Positions 11,480 to 22,714 of a DNA stretch of 64,000 nt are shown here, piece after piece (position 1 is the first letter of the stretch; each line of letters starts with the position of its first letter). Source of the stretch: Dasypus novemcinctus (lineage: Eukaryota > Chordata > Mammalia > Cingulata > Dasypodidae); the NCBI RefSeq assembly GCF_030445035.2, contig NC_080680.1, positions 47,505,212-47,569,211 on the forward strand. The letters are read 5' to 3'. The notes under the pieces were generated by a model. That model was not told the origin of the DNA, did not search any database, and was given only the letters and a program-made list of their open reading frames with translations. The position numbers were made by a program, and so were the translations under genes.

Positions 11480-11860
11480 ATGTTTTTTACAACATAACTG
11501 ACCAAACACCAGGAAATGGGTTAGTAAATTTTGGTACATCTACTAAAATTGATCATTAGGATTTAGGAAAACGCTCTTTTATATTAAGGTAAATGAAAAA
11601 GCTGTATGTATATATAAAACCATATATATAGCATAATCCCAATTATTCTTTTATATATATATACATACAAATATATATTCATAATCTATATATATAAACG
11701 AAAGAGTCTAGAAGGAATACAATAGATAATTACTAAGGGTTATATCTGGGTTCTGAAATTCATAATTATTTGAATGTAAAAATTATTTTTTATTTTCTTT
11801 ATTTTGCCTTTTATACGTTTTTGGCAATAAACATGTATTATATATAAATAAAGTTTTTTC
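11480..11860 (+). repeat. Old L1M 3' end, AT-rich
   Basis: 'catgaagatgttttttacaacataactg', 'gggttagtaaattttggtacatc', 'gcataatcccaattattctt' and the terminal 'tttttggcaataaacatgtatta' follow the 3' end of an old L1M. It contains (TA)n-rich tracts at 11605-11697. Confidence 0.6.
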
Positions 11861-12539
11861 CAAAGAAATTATAAGCATATTTATCATCATGTGGTTGTGT
11901 AGAATACACATGAATAAAAGCATATTTTAAACATTTAGGAGTGCTACTACACATACACATATTAATTACACACGGAAAAAATGCTAAGGGAATTCATGGT
12001 TTGTCAGTATTGATTGTGAGTGAACCCTTTTTCCATATCAGTTTGCATTAGTGTTTGGACTATGTTGTCTGCAGAACCGTTCCCAGTTAGTGTTTTAATT
12101 TTTAAATAGAATGTTAAGGTATTATTAAAATAGGTTTGGGTCATTTCCTCTCTGTCTGGGGCTTCACGCACCTCTGCAGCGCCTGGAGGCCCTGCAGGAA
12201 CACTATTAATAAAGTTGATGATGGATGATAGCCAGAATTGGTACATCACTTGATGCCCTGGAAATCATTTAGCAAAATATTATCTCACCTCTCGCTCAAC
12301 CTGAAAAACTGATTTAGGTCAAGGACAGTTGAACTTGTAATTTAATAAGATTAGAGATATGGAAAATCAAGGAAATCTGCAATCAGAATTTGACAAGAAG
12401 TTAGCTAAACCCCAAGAACCCGACTTGAATTAATAGTGTTATTAACTTTCTTCCCCCCACAAATTAGACCCGCTGGTGATGAAAGCCACGGAGACGAGAT
12501 GATGAGACGTGGAGGAGGGGCTGGCAAGAGGGAACACGG
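11861..12539. other. No recognised feature
   Basis: AT-rich, nothing recognised. Confidence 0.55.
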
Positions 12540-12650
12540 CGCCCGGATCCAGGCAGCCTCCCCTGCTCCCTTTCTAGCTGTGGGACCTTAGACAGGTTAA
12601 GCCTCACGGCCCCATCTGTTACATGGGCTACAGAATGCATTGTTTGAAAA
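12540..12650 (+). repeat. MIR SINE fragment
   Basis: 'ctagctgtgggaccttagacaggttaagcctcacgg' is a sense MIR core followed by 'ccatctgttacatgggct'. Confidence 0.65.
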
Positions 12651-13034
12651 CCCACCGAGCTCATTTCTTTTTTGTGTATGTGTGCACTGAGTGTGTTTAT
12701 TACATGATTGTAGTTGTCTTCCTTATTTCCCACAAACCAGGAAAATAGTGTTGTTGTTTCTTTTTCACTTGAGAATATGGGATTCAAGAGAGTGGTAACT
12801 GCCAGCTCGTTGGCTTATCTGAGGGCCCCTGCTACCACTGCATGTTAGGGAGGCAGGAGGCTCCTAGGGCAGGGGCCGGAGAAGCAGGGGAGGGCAGGGG
12901 AGGGCAGGGCGATGGGCGGGCTTCACTTACCTTGCAGTGTTGCCATGAGTCATTGCAGTTGACTGACCCCTCTGATGAGTTTGTAATAAAGACAGAATAA
13001 GGGTTGAGTGGAAATTCACATCCCTGAGAGGCTG
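12651..13034. other. Unassigned, with G-rich tract
   Basis: Contains a plus-strand G-rich tract at about 12865-12918 with several G3-G4 runs, compatible with G-quadruplex formation. No gene or repeat family recognised. Confidence 0.5.
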
Positions 13035-13200
13035 TTAGAGCAGAGTGGCTGGGAGGCTAGATTCTAGGCAGTTTGCCTGGGTTTGAACCCTGTCCCTCCA
13101 CTTCCTAGCTGTGGACACTTGGGCAGGTTACTTAACCTCCCTATTTGCCAGCTTCTTCATCTACTAAAAAGGGATGATAATTAGAAGTATTAGGTATTCA
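13035..13200 (+). repeat. MIR SINE, left part
   Basis: Sense MIR: 'gcctgggtttgaaccctgtc', 'cctagctgtggacacttgggcaggttacttaacctcc', 'tcatctactaaaaagggatgataat'. It continues at 13435 after an inserted L1 end. Confidence 0.85.
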
Positions 13201-13434
13201 GGAACACAATATATATAACCTACTCTCAAAGGTGCAGAAAAGAGATAAATGGATAGACATGGAATGACATGGAAAATGTGGCAAAAAATTAAAAGTCGGT
13301 GGATCTGGGTATCTGTGTGGGGGGTAGGTTGGAATTCTCTCCATGGGTTCTGTTATTATTTTTGCAAATGTCCTGTACATTTGAAATTATTTCAAAATAA
13401 AAAGTTAAAATACACTCACATACACACATGCACA
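13201..13434 (+). repeat. L1M 3' end nested in MIR
   Basis: The segment ends 'tgtacatttgaaattatttcaaaataaaaagttaaaa', a typical old L1M 3' terminus, followed by a CA-rich tail. It splits a MIR into two collinear parts. Confidence 0.6.
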
Positions 13435-13565
13435 TACACACAAAGGATGATGATGATGACAGTACCTATTACCTTACAGGGTTGTTTTGAGGATTAAAGG
13501 GGTTTTGTATGTAAAGCATTTAGAACTGTGGCACACACAAGGGCTTGCTCTTATTATTAATTACA
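13435..13565 (+). repeat. MIR SINE, right part
   Basis: 'cagtacctattaccttacagggttgttttgaggattaaa' and 'gtaaagcatttagaactgtggcac' continue the MIR from 13200. Confidence 0.8.
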
Positions 13566-13944
13566 CTTGGTGTGAATGAGTGGACTTGACTGCTTCAATG
13601 GAAAGGATGTTGGAGATCGCATATTTGCACCACCTTATAGTTCACACCGTGGACAGGCAGCAGGGAGCTTCAAAGAGAGCCTTGTGTAAGCTCACATGTC
13701 AGGAAGGGACAGGGAGGCCGAGAACCTTGGTGCTGGCCCCTCAGTCCTTTGTATCCCGGAGCAGTCGCACTCGTGGGTTCAAGCAAAGGTCTCGCCTGGA
13801 TCTCAGCTGTCAGCTCGTTAATTGCAATCTCACCTCTGCTGGACCCAGGAATCTGTACGGTCCCTACCTAGACCAGAGCAAGGGCAGGAATAAGGCAGGT
13901 AAAAGGATCAGCAGAGTTACCCCCAGGGGTTTGGGACTCCAAAT
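13566..13944. other. No recognised feature
   Basis: A 127-codon frame spans it (13580-13963) but runs into the flanking duplication of an L1 insertion. No domain is seen. Confidence 0.55.
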
Positions 13945-14152
13945 AAGGTTAAAGGCCCTATGATGTGAACCAATGTATATGAGGTGCAGAGGTGCCCAAA
14001 GATGTACTTACCAAATCCAATGGATATGTCATGATGATGGGAACGAGTGTTGTTGGGGGGGGGGGAGAGGGGGTGTGGGGGGGTGGGGTTGAATGGGACT
14101 TCACATATATATTTTTAATGTAATATTATTACAAAGTCAATAAAAAATAAAA

Positions 14153-14183
<31 letters not shown>

Positions 14184-14196
14184 GGTTAAAGGCCCT
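13945..14196 (+). mobile_element. Young 5'-truncated L1 (3'UTR only) with perfect TSD
   Basis: A 222-bp insert (13960-14181) is flanked by a perfect 15-bp duplication ('aaggttaaaggccct', 13945-13959 and 14182-14196). The insert is L1 3'UTR related to the copies at 33303 and 34458, with a G-rich tract (14056-14087) and a pure run of about 26 A at 14158-14183. The perfect duplication and pure tail indicate recent insertion. Confidence 0.9.
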
Positions 14197-14589
14197 GGTT
14201 ACTCATTTGGTGCCCAAAGCCCCCACCCAGCTAAAGATACCACCCGGCCCTGGAGGGGGAAACGGCAGGCGCCAGGCTCAGTCAGCCCTGGCATTCCAGG
14301 GACGCAAGCACCCTGAGAACTGGCACTCTGGGGGAATAACATCACAGAGGAGGGGGACTTGGAATTATTGCTGCTAAAGGCCAAGAGCAAACATCAGAGA
14401 AAGAAATTGGATTTTCTATAGGAAAAAAATATTCCAATAGTGTTAGGGTCCTGATCTTTTATATGTTACTATTTAACAGAAAAAATGCCAAAATTTTAAA
14501 AAGTGAAAATACTTATAAATTATTTAGAAAAGACAGGAAATATAATGAAGAATATTAAGTCACCAATTTTGGGTGCTTCTTGGCCATTT
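14197..14589. other. No recognised feature
   Basis: Nothing recognised. Confidence 0.55.
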
Positions 14590-14960
14590 GATTATGCATA
14601 TATATATACTACTATGCAATTTAATGTCATTGAGATTATAAAGTATATAAAATTTTATAGCCTGTTTTTCACATATTATCCCATGGACTCTTTACTGTAT
14701 CACTAAATATTCTTCAAAATATCCTTTTTAAATAGCTATAAAACATTATATCAGATGGATGGGCCATTATCCTTCAAACCATTACTAGACATTTAGGCTA
14801 TTTCTAAGGTTTGTTTGTTTGTTTGTTTTATGGTTCTGAGTACTGCAGCCCTCGCTTTTACACTGATCTATGTGTGTACATCTCTGATTATGTCCTGAGG
14901 TTGAAGTCTTAGACATCAACTTACAGAGGTTCTGCATTCTCCTACCACTGGGTTGAACTC
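14590..14960 (-). repeat. Decayed LINE-like fragment
   Basis: 'gatgggccattatccttcaaaccattactagacatttaggctatttc' and 'ctgagtactgcagccctcgc' suggest an antisense L1M-type region. It contains a (GTTT)n microsatellite at 14809-14829. Confidence 0.4.
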
Positions 14961-15577
14961 AAAGCTTTCCTTCCAGGATCCTTCAGGAATGAGGAGGAGG
15001 AAGGGCAGGGACAGCAAAACCCTTACCGGATGTTGTGCTAAAAGCTGAGGATCTTAATGGGGATAGGCTAAAAACTCTGGTGTCTGCTTTGGTGGATTCT
15101 GCTACATTAGAAACCCAACTCAAATTACCTGAAGCAAAAGGGGAATCAATAGAAGAATATTGGGGTATCTTATGTAATCATAAGAAGGACATGTAACCAA
15201 CCATGGTAGGAGCAGGGACACAGCTGGGCCTCTGAGGAAATGTGGACCAGCGACTCAGAGACGAGAGAACATCCTCCAACCCTTGCAAACCAGCTTCTCT
15301 CTGCCTTAGCTTCATTCTCTTTCAGTCCAAACCAGCATCATCCACCAGGGAATCAGGGCCACAGCCTGCTTCTGAGCAAACACATAAGCACATATCCCTC
15401 AGCTTTCACCACTGAGAGAGTGGCGAAAGTGCTGATGCATTTTCTTGTCCTGAGTTTAAAAGTCCCAGGATCCAAGGAGTTGAAGGAACTAGGATGGGAG
15501 GTATTGGGCACCAGGTGTTTTGTTGTTGTTTTTGTTTGTTTACTGTTAAACTCTTGGTGAAACTGTATGACAAAAAG
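14961..15577. other. No recognised feature
   Basis: T-rich GTTT-like patch at 15518-15546. Nothing else recognised before the start of L1-1. Confidence 0.55.
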
Positions 15578-16589
15578 GGACTTCTGGGAAGATGGCAGAC
15601 TAGAAAGACATGGGACTCTCTTCTCTCCCAGAAAAATAGCCAGAGGACAGGCAGAAAAGCCCTGGGAAAAAATCTTCTAAGGTTTAGGACACCAGGGGAA
15701 GGCTGGGCACCACCCAGAAGAGAGAGGGGCTAAGGAAAATAGTTGAGATGGCAAAACATGAGTTAAAAACTGCAGCTGCATCTCTGGCATCCTTCCCACC
15801 CTACAGACACCTTTGCATTCTCAGGCTGCTACAGACAAAGGGGGCCCCAGGAATCACCACTACCCCTCCAGAAAGGGGAGAGAGAGGGACACAGCCTAAG
15901 ACTGACTCAGCTTTTGAGCCACAAATTTGTCTGCTGTGTCCCATGAGTCTTTTTCCTTCTCTACTGAACAGGACTGGATGTTGAGAAGAGGGGAGTGGAA
16001 TTATTTCCTACCCAAGAAAAGGGAGGGGGCTGTCAGCAAGGGTTGGAGAACTGCATCTGAGAAAGTTTGAATTATGATATGCTTACCCTCCAGGCAGGAT
16101 CCTCTATCACACAGACCTAGTCTACATTGCAGCAAATACATTCCAACCAGGCACTGAACTGCCAAAGAGTGCAATCTCCTGGTGGACCAAGGAAATGCAA
16201 ATGAGGAAATGAAAAGTAAATAAATAAGAAAGGCTTTTTCCAGCCTTTCCAGCCTCCCTCCTCAAGGCCCCAGGAAGTGGGTCTGCAACTCATTACTGGG
16301 TCCAGAGCCCAGACTTGAGCAAGTAACAGGGACAATGCTAACAATTCAGGTTGAGTCAAGAATCAAAGAGCAGCAGTAACACACAGTCTCCCACCAATAA
16401 ATACCCACAAAAGAGAAAAAAATTGAACAACTGAATAGTCCCACCACCCTAATCAGATGCTGAGACATCAGCAAAGAAATTACAAGCCATACTAAGAAAA
16501 TGGAAGAAATGGCCCAAGAAAAGAAATATACCAAATCTCCAGAAAAGACACAGGATTTGAGACAATCAACAAGATGCATGCAAATTCCT

Positions 16590-17736
16590 AAAATCAAATT
16601 AATGAATTGAAAGCCAATATGGCTAAAGAGATGAAGGACATCAAGAAGACACTGAACAAGCACAAAAAATAATTTGAAAACCTGAATAGAAAAGTAACAG
16701 AGCTCATGGGAATGAAAGACACAATAGGTGAGATCAAAAACACATTACAGGGTAGTGTACATGGCTCAACTGATAGAGCGTCCACCTACCATATGGAGGG
16801 TCTGGGGTCAATACCCAGGGCCTCCTGACCCATGTGGTGAGCTGGCCCACTGCAGTGCTGCTGCGCACAAGGAGTGCCATGCCACGCAGGGACACCCCCA
16901 TGTAAGAGTGCCCCACATGCAAGGAGTGCATCCGTAAGGAGAGCTGCCTCACATGAAAAGAAGCGCAGCCTGCCCAGGAGTGGTGCCACACACATGGAGA
17001 GCTGATGTAGCAAGATGACGCAACAAAAGAGACTCAGTTTTCCAGTGCTGCCTGACAATGCAAGTGGATGCAGAAGAACACACTACAAATGGACACAGAG
17101 CAGACAACAGGGGGAAAGGAGAGAGAAATAAATAAAAATAAGTAAAAAAAAAAAAAGTGGCTTAAAAATTTTTTAAAAACCATATTACAGGCATACAACA
17201 GCACACTTGAAATGATAAAAGAAAGAATAAGTGATATAGAAGACAGAACTGCTGTAACAGAAGAGAGAAAAGAATGGAAAAAATTGAGCAGGGGCTCAGG
17301 GAGTTGAGTGGTAATTTGAAATACAACAACATACGTGTCATGAAAGGTCCAGAAGAAGAGAAGGAAAAAGGGGCAGAAAGAGTATTTGAGGAAATAATAG
17401 CTAAAAATTTCCCAACTCTCATGAAAGAAATGAACTTACATGTCCAAGAAGCATTGTGTATTCCAATCAGAATAAATGAAAATAGACCAACTCCAAGACA
17501 CATACTATTCAGAATGTCAAATGTCAAACATAAAGAGAAAGTTCTGAAAACAGCAAAGGAGAAGAAAACCATCACAAACAAGGGATACCTAGTAAGACTT
17601 AGTGTGATTTCTTACCAGAAACTATGGGTGAGAAGACAGTGGTATGATACAATTAGGACACTGAAAGAGAAAAACTGCCACCCAAGAATCCTTATCAAGC
17701 AAAATTGTCCTTCAGATCTGACTGTGAGTTTTAAAT
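16590..17736 (+). pseudogene. L1-1 ORF1 remnant
   Basis: ORF1 encodes the L1 RNA-binding chaperone. The N-terminal part is broken by a SINE at 16752-17175. The frame at 17274-17736 is open for 154 codons and covers the RRM and C-terminal domain, with recognisable blocks such as 'RPTPRH', 'KEKVLKTAKEK' and 'RRQWYDTIRTLKEKN'. The start codon of the intact gene is not certain. Non-functional because of the insertion and upstream frameshifts. Confidence 0.8.
16752..17175 (+). mobile_element. DAS-SINE, long form, sub-type b
   Basis: Head 'ggctcaactgatagagcgtcc' with the b-type signature 'cctcctgacccatgtggtgag', then DAS body and an A-rich tail. Target duplications of 16 bp with two mismatches lie at 16736-16751 and 17176-17191. 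Inserted in L1-1 ORF1. L1-B, with a different insertion, shows the uninterrupted site near 36530. Confidence 0.9.
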
Positions 17737-19149
17737 AATAATAACAAACAGAAATTAAGAGAGTTTATAAAAAAGAATCAAACTTTGCAGGAAATATTAA
17801 AGGAAGTCTTACAGCCTGAAAGAAAAAGACAGGAGCAAGAGGTTTGGAGGAGAATATAGAAGAATTACAACAGAAATGATAACCAAAAGAGTAAACACAA
17901 AAACTAAACAAATGAAAATAAGATATGACATATGAAAACCAAAGAATAAACTGGTGGAAGTAAATAATGCATTTACAGTAATATCATTGAATGTGAATTG
18001 ATTAACTCTGCAATCAAAAGATATAGGCTCACAAAATGGATAAAAAAACATGAACCATCCATGTGCTGCCTACAAGAGACTCACCTTAGGCCAGGGATAA
18101 AAACTGGTTAAAAATCAAAGGTTGGAAAAACCTTGCAAACAGTAACCAAAAAAGAGCAGTGGTAGCTATACTATAATATCAGACAAAACAGACTTTAAAT
18201 GCAAAAATTTTTTAAATATACAGAAGGCCTTTATATATTAATAAGAAGGACCATCCACCAGGAAGATATAAAAGTCATAAATGTCTATGCATCTAACCAG
18301 GGTGTCCCAAAATACATCAGGCAAACTCTGGCAAACCTGAAGGGAGAAACAGACATCTCTACAATGATAGATGGAGATTTTAACATGGAACTCACATCAT
18401 TAGATAGAACTAGACAGAAGATGAACAAGGAAACAGACTTTAAACAACATGATAAGTGAGCTAGACCTAATAGACATATACAGAACATTGCACCCAAACT
18501 CAGCAGGTTATACATTCTTCTCAAGTACCCATGGATCTTTCTTCAGGCTAGAGCTCATGTTAGGCCACAATGCAGGTCTCAATAAATAGAAAAAGATTGA
18601 AATTATACAAAGCACCTTCTCAGATCATAATGGAATGAACCTGGAAATCAATAATAGACAATAAATAAATAAATTCACAAATGTGGGGAGGCTGAACAAC
18701 ATACTCCTAAATAACTAGTGGACAAAAGAAGAAAATGTTAAGTGAAATTAGGAAACATACATTATGAAAACATATGGGATACAGTGATGACAGTCCTGAA
18801 AGGGAACTTAATACCGTTATAAATGTCTATACTAAAAAAGAAGAAAAAGCTAAAACCAAAGATCTGACTGAACAACTGGAGAAACTAGAAAAAAAAAAAC
18901 CAACGAAACAACAACAAACCATTTCCAAAGCAAGCAGAAGGAAAGAAATAATAAAGATTAGAACACAAATAAATGAAAACAGTAACAAAATCAAAAGCTG
19001 GTTCTTTGAGAAGATCAATAAAATTGACAAACTCCTAGCTAGACTAAAAAAGAAAGAAAGAGAAAAGTTGCAAATAAATAAAATCAGAAATGCAAGGGGT
19101 GAATTTATGACTGACTCCACAGAAATTAAAAGATCATGAGAGGATATTA

Positions 19150-19648
19150 GGGAAGTAGATGTGGCTCAAGGAATTGGGCTCCCATCTACCACACAGGAGG
19201 TCCAGGGTTTGATGGCCAGGGCCTCTTGGTGAAGGCAAGCTGGCCTGTGTGGCAAGCTGGCCCATGCAGAGTGCTGGCCTGTGCAGAATACTGTCCTGTG
19301 CAGGAGTACTGCCCCACTCAGAAGTGCTGTGCTGTGCAAGAGTGCTGCCCCATGCAGGAGTACTGCCCCATGCAGGAGTGCTGGCCTGTGAGGAAAGCTG
19401 GTACAGCAAGATGACACAACAAAAACAGACACAGAAGAGAGATAATAAGAGACACAGCAGACCAGGGAGCTGAGGTGGCACAAGAGAGTGATCACCTCTT
19501 TCCCACTTCAGAAGGTTCCAGGATCAGTTCCCAGAGCTGCCTAATGAGAATACAAGCAGACACAGAAGAACACATAGCAAATGGATGCAGAGAGCAGACA
19601 GTGGAGGGAGGGGGGAGAAACAAATAAATAAATAAATCTTTTAAAAAA
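19150..19648 (+). mobile_element. DAS-related SINE, array-bearing dimer
   Basis: First tRNA-like head at 19150-19225, then nine 17-18 bp tandem units (19241-19398), an A-rich linker, a second tRNA-like head (about 19465-19535, box B 'ggatcagttcc'), then a tail of 'gcagacacagaagaacac' type and (aaat)n. A perfect 12-bp duplication ('gagaggatatta', 19138-19149 and 19649-19660) encloses both heads, so it moved as one unit. Inserted in L1-1 ORF2. Confidence 0.88.
19241..19398 (+). repeat. 17-18 bp tandem array inside SINE
   Basis: Nine units, start points 19241, 19258, 19275, 19292, 19310, 19328, 19346, 19364 and 19382, with consensus near 'tgccccatgcaggagtgc'. Adjacent units at 19346 and 19364 differ by one base. 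Confidence 0.9.
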
Positions 19649-19946
19649 GAGAGGATATTATGAGAATCTGTATGCCAATAAACTAGACAACCTAGACGAA
19701 ATGGACAAATTCACAAACAGCTTACACTGATGCTACAAGAAATAAAAAACTTAAGCCAATCACGTTTAAAGAGATTGAATTGGTCATCAAAAATCTCCCA
19801 AAAAAAGAAAACTCCAGGACCAGATGGCTTCACAGGTGAATTCTCCCAAGCATTTCGAGAAGAATTAATACCAATCCTGTTTTAAATTACTAAAAAATCA
19901 AAGAGGAGGGAAATAAACCCAACACATTTTATAAAGCCAACTACCC

Positions 19947-20563
19947 TGTAGCAGTTCGATATGGTTATGAATTCCAAAAATAGATATTGGATTATGTTTG
20001 TAATCGGTCTGTACCTGAGTGTGATTAAGTATGCTTAGGGCTTTGATTAGGGCATTGAGTTCCCACCCCTTGATGGGTGGGGACTCACAGATAAAAGGCA
20101 TGGAAAAGGACAGAGTTGGGGGTTATTGATGTTGTAGTTTTGATGTTGAAGTTTGATGCTGAAGTCTTAAGCTGGAGCCCCAGGAAGTAGGCACACAGAG
20201 AAAAGAGAAGCAAGCCCTGGGAAGAGAGGACCTGAGCCAGAAGAAGAACACAGAGGAACAGAGATGGCTCCTTAGACACAGCAGAAACCCCAGGGAGAGA
20301 GACAGAGCTGTTCACCTGATAGTCTACAGCTGACTTTGTGAAGAAAACAGAGGAGTTGAGTCCAGAGGAACCCAGGAAGCCTGAACCCTCATAGGCTTTG
20401 GCAGCCATCTTGCTCCAACACGTGATAATAGACTTTGGTGAGGGAAGTAACTTATGCTTTATGGCCTGGTAACTGTAAGCTCCTACCCAGAATAAATATC
20501 CTTTATAAAAACCAACAGATTTCTGGTATTTTGCATCAGCACCCCTTCTGACTGACTAATATA
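19947..20563 (+). mobile_element. Lineage-specific MaLR-type solo LTR
   Basis: Starts 'tgtagcagttcgatatgg' and ends 'gactgactaatata'. It has a TATA-like 'gataaaag' near 20091 and an AATAAA at 20491-20496. It is clearly the same family as the minus-strand LTR at 25111-25801 (shared 3' block from 'taactgtaagct' to 'ctgactaata'). The flanks rejoin as L1 ORF2 that is continuous in L1-B near 40665-40690. No internal viral genes. Confidence 0.8.
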
Positions 20564-22288
20564 ATCACCCTAATACCAAAGCCAGATAAAGATACTGCAA
20601 GAAAAGAAAATAACAGGTCAATCTCTCCAATGAACACAGATGCAAAAATCCTCAACAAAATACTTGCAAATAGAATCCAATAGCATGTCAAAAGACTTAT
20701 ATATCATGACCAAGTGGGATTTATTTGTAGTATGCAAGGGTGTTTCAGCGTAAGAAAATAACTGATGTAATACACAACACTAACAAATTGAAGGGGAAAA
20801 ACCACATGATCATCTTGATTGATGCAGAAAAGGCATTTGACAAAATTCAGTATCTTTTCTTGATAAAAACACTTTGAAAGATAGGAACAGAAGGCTAACT
20901 CCTCAATATGATAAAAGGCATATATGAAAAAACTACAGGCAACATGGTACTTAATGGGGAAAGGTTGAAAGCTTTCCCTCTAAAAATGAGAACAAGACAA
21001 GGATGCCCACTGTCACCATTGTTTTTCAACCTTGCGCTAGAAGTTTTAACTAGAGCAATTAGATAAGAAGAAGAAGAAAAAAGGCATCCACATGGGAAAC
21101 AAGGAAGTAAAACTTACTATTCATGGATGACCTGGTCCTATATTTAGAAAATTCTGAATTGTCTACAACAAAGCTACTTGAGCTAATAAACGAGTTTAAC
21201 AAAGCAGCAGGATACAAGATCAACATGCAAAAATCAGTAATGTTTCTGCACACTAGTATTGAACAATCTGAGGAGAAAATCAGGGGAAATTTTTCATTTA
21301 CAATAGCAACAAAAAGACTCAAATACCTAGGCATCAATTTAACCAAAGCACAGAACCTATATACAGAAAACTACTAAACAATGCTAAAAGAAATCAATTA
21401 AGACCTAAGCAAACAAAAAGACATTCTGTGTTCATGGAATGGAAGCCTAAATATCATGATGATGTCAATCCTACCCAAATTGTTTTATAGATTCAACACA
21501 ATACCAATCAAAATTCTAACAGTCTACTTCACAGAAATAGAAAAGGCAATTGCCAAATTCATTTGGAAGGGAAAGTGCACCTGTAAAACCAAAAGCATTC
21601 ATAAAAAGAACAGTGACAGGGAAGGAATTTCACTGCCTGACCTTGAAACATATTAGAAAGCTACAGTGTCAAAAAGGTATGGTATTGGCATAAAGATCAG
21701 TAGAGTAGAACTGAGAGTCCAGAAATAAACCCTCACCTCTCTAGCCAACTGGTTTTTGACAAACCTTCCAAGCCCATGTTAACAGGACAAAACAGTCTCT
21801 TCAACAAATGTTGCTGAGAGAATTGGATATCCATTATCAAAAGAATGAAAGAGGACCCCTACCTTACTTCCCATACAAGAATCAACTCAAAATGGATCAA
21901 AGACTTAAATATAAAAGTCAGATACAAAGAAATACTAGAAGAAAAATGTCGGGAAGTGTCTATAAGACCTTATGGTAGGTGGTGGTTTCTTAGACCTTAT
22001 ACCCAAAGCATGAGCAACAAAAGAAAAAATCGATAAATAGGGCTGCCTCAAAATTAAACACTTTTTCACCTCACAGGACTTTGTCTAAAGAATGAAAGGT
22101 AGCCTACCCCTGGACTAAACAATGCACCTCTGGAGGGCAAGTTCTATAAGAGGGTAAGTTGTATAAGAATATAACAACTCCAACGTACACCTCATGGAGT
22201 TGCGGGGGAGGGTTCGTGTCTCTTTTATCCAAGAAGCTGAGGTGGTAAGATAGACTGGGGTTGCCCTTGGAAAATCTGGGTGTGGAGG

Positions 22289-22714
22289 CCATAGTGGATT
22301 GAATAGTGTGCCCCAGAAATGCATGTCCAACTCTTTGAAACCTCAGAATATGGCCTTATTTAGAAATAAAGTCTTTGAAGTTGTAATTACTTAAATATCC
22401 AAGAATATCCTGGATTTAGGGTGGGCCCTAAATACAATGACTGGTACTTTTATAAGAAAAGAGAGAGAGAATTACACTGAGGGAGATACAGAGGAGAAAG
22501 TTATGAGAAGATGAAGGCAGAAATTGGAGTGATGCTGCCACAAACCAAGGAATGTCTGCATCCACCAGAAGTTAGAAGAAGCAAGGGAAATTCTTCCCTA
22601 GAACCTTCAGAGGGAACATGGCTCTGCTGACCTAGATTTCAGACATCTATCCTCCAGAACTTTCAGCCACCCAGTTTGTGGTAATTTCCTACAGCAGCCC
22701 TAGGAAAATAAGAC
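22289..22714 (+). mobile_element. MLT1-type MaLR solo LTR
   Basis: 'atagtggattgaatagtgtg' at the start, 'gaatatcctggatttagggtgggccc' internally and 'tttgtggtaatttcctacagcagcc' at the end follow the MLT1 LTR layout on the plus strand. It lies about 180 bp after the broken end of L1-1. Confidence 0.8.

Larger units (their letters stand above)
15578..22106 (+). mobile_element. L1-1: LINE-1 with intact 5' end, missing 3' end
   Basis: It opens with 'gggacttctgggaagatggcagac', the usual L1 5' start, and runs through a 5'UTR of about 1 kb, an ORF1 remnant and an ORF2 remnant. It closely parallels L1-B (34819-44064), so they are one subfamily. Homology with L1-B stops near 22106, inside the C-terminal part of ORF2. 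The last part of ORF2, the 3'UTR and the poly(A) are absent. Relative to L1-B, about 75 bp of 5'UTR near 15946 is missing. It carries SINEs at 16752 and 19150 and an LTR at 19947. Stops and frameshifts make it inactive. Confidence 0.9.
17980..22106 (+). pseudogene. L1-1 ORF2 remnant (EN-RT)
   Basis: ORF2 encodes endonuclease and reverse transcriptase. Recognisable parts: an 'L-x-E-T-H-L'-type block near 18068-18085, 'GDFN' near 18370 (the following Thr is replaced by Met), the 'QG[C]PLSPL' region near 20998-21015, and 'F-M-D-D' near 21120, where active L1s usually have F-A-D-D. Interrupted by a SINE and an LTR, with many stops, and truncated before the C-terminal Cys-rich end. Confidence 0.85.

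Noticed and set aside
19241-19398. Regular short repeats that could suggest a CRISPR array.
   Set aside because: Units are contiguous with no spacers, lie inside a SINE, and the genome is mammalian.
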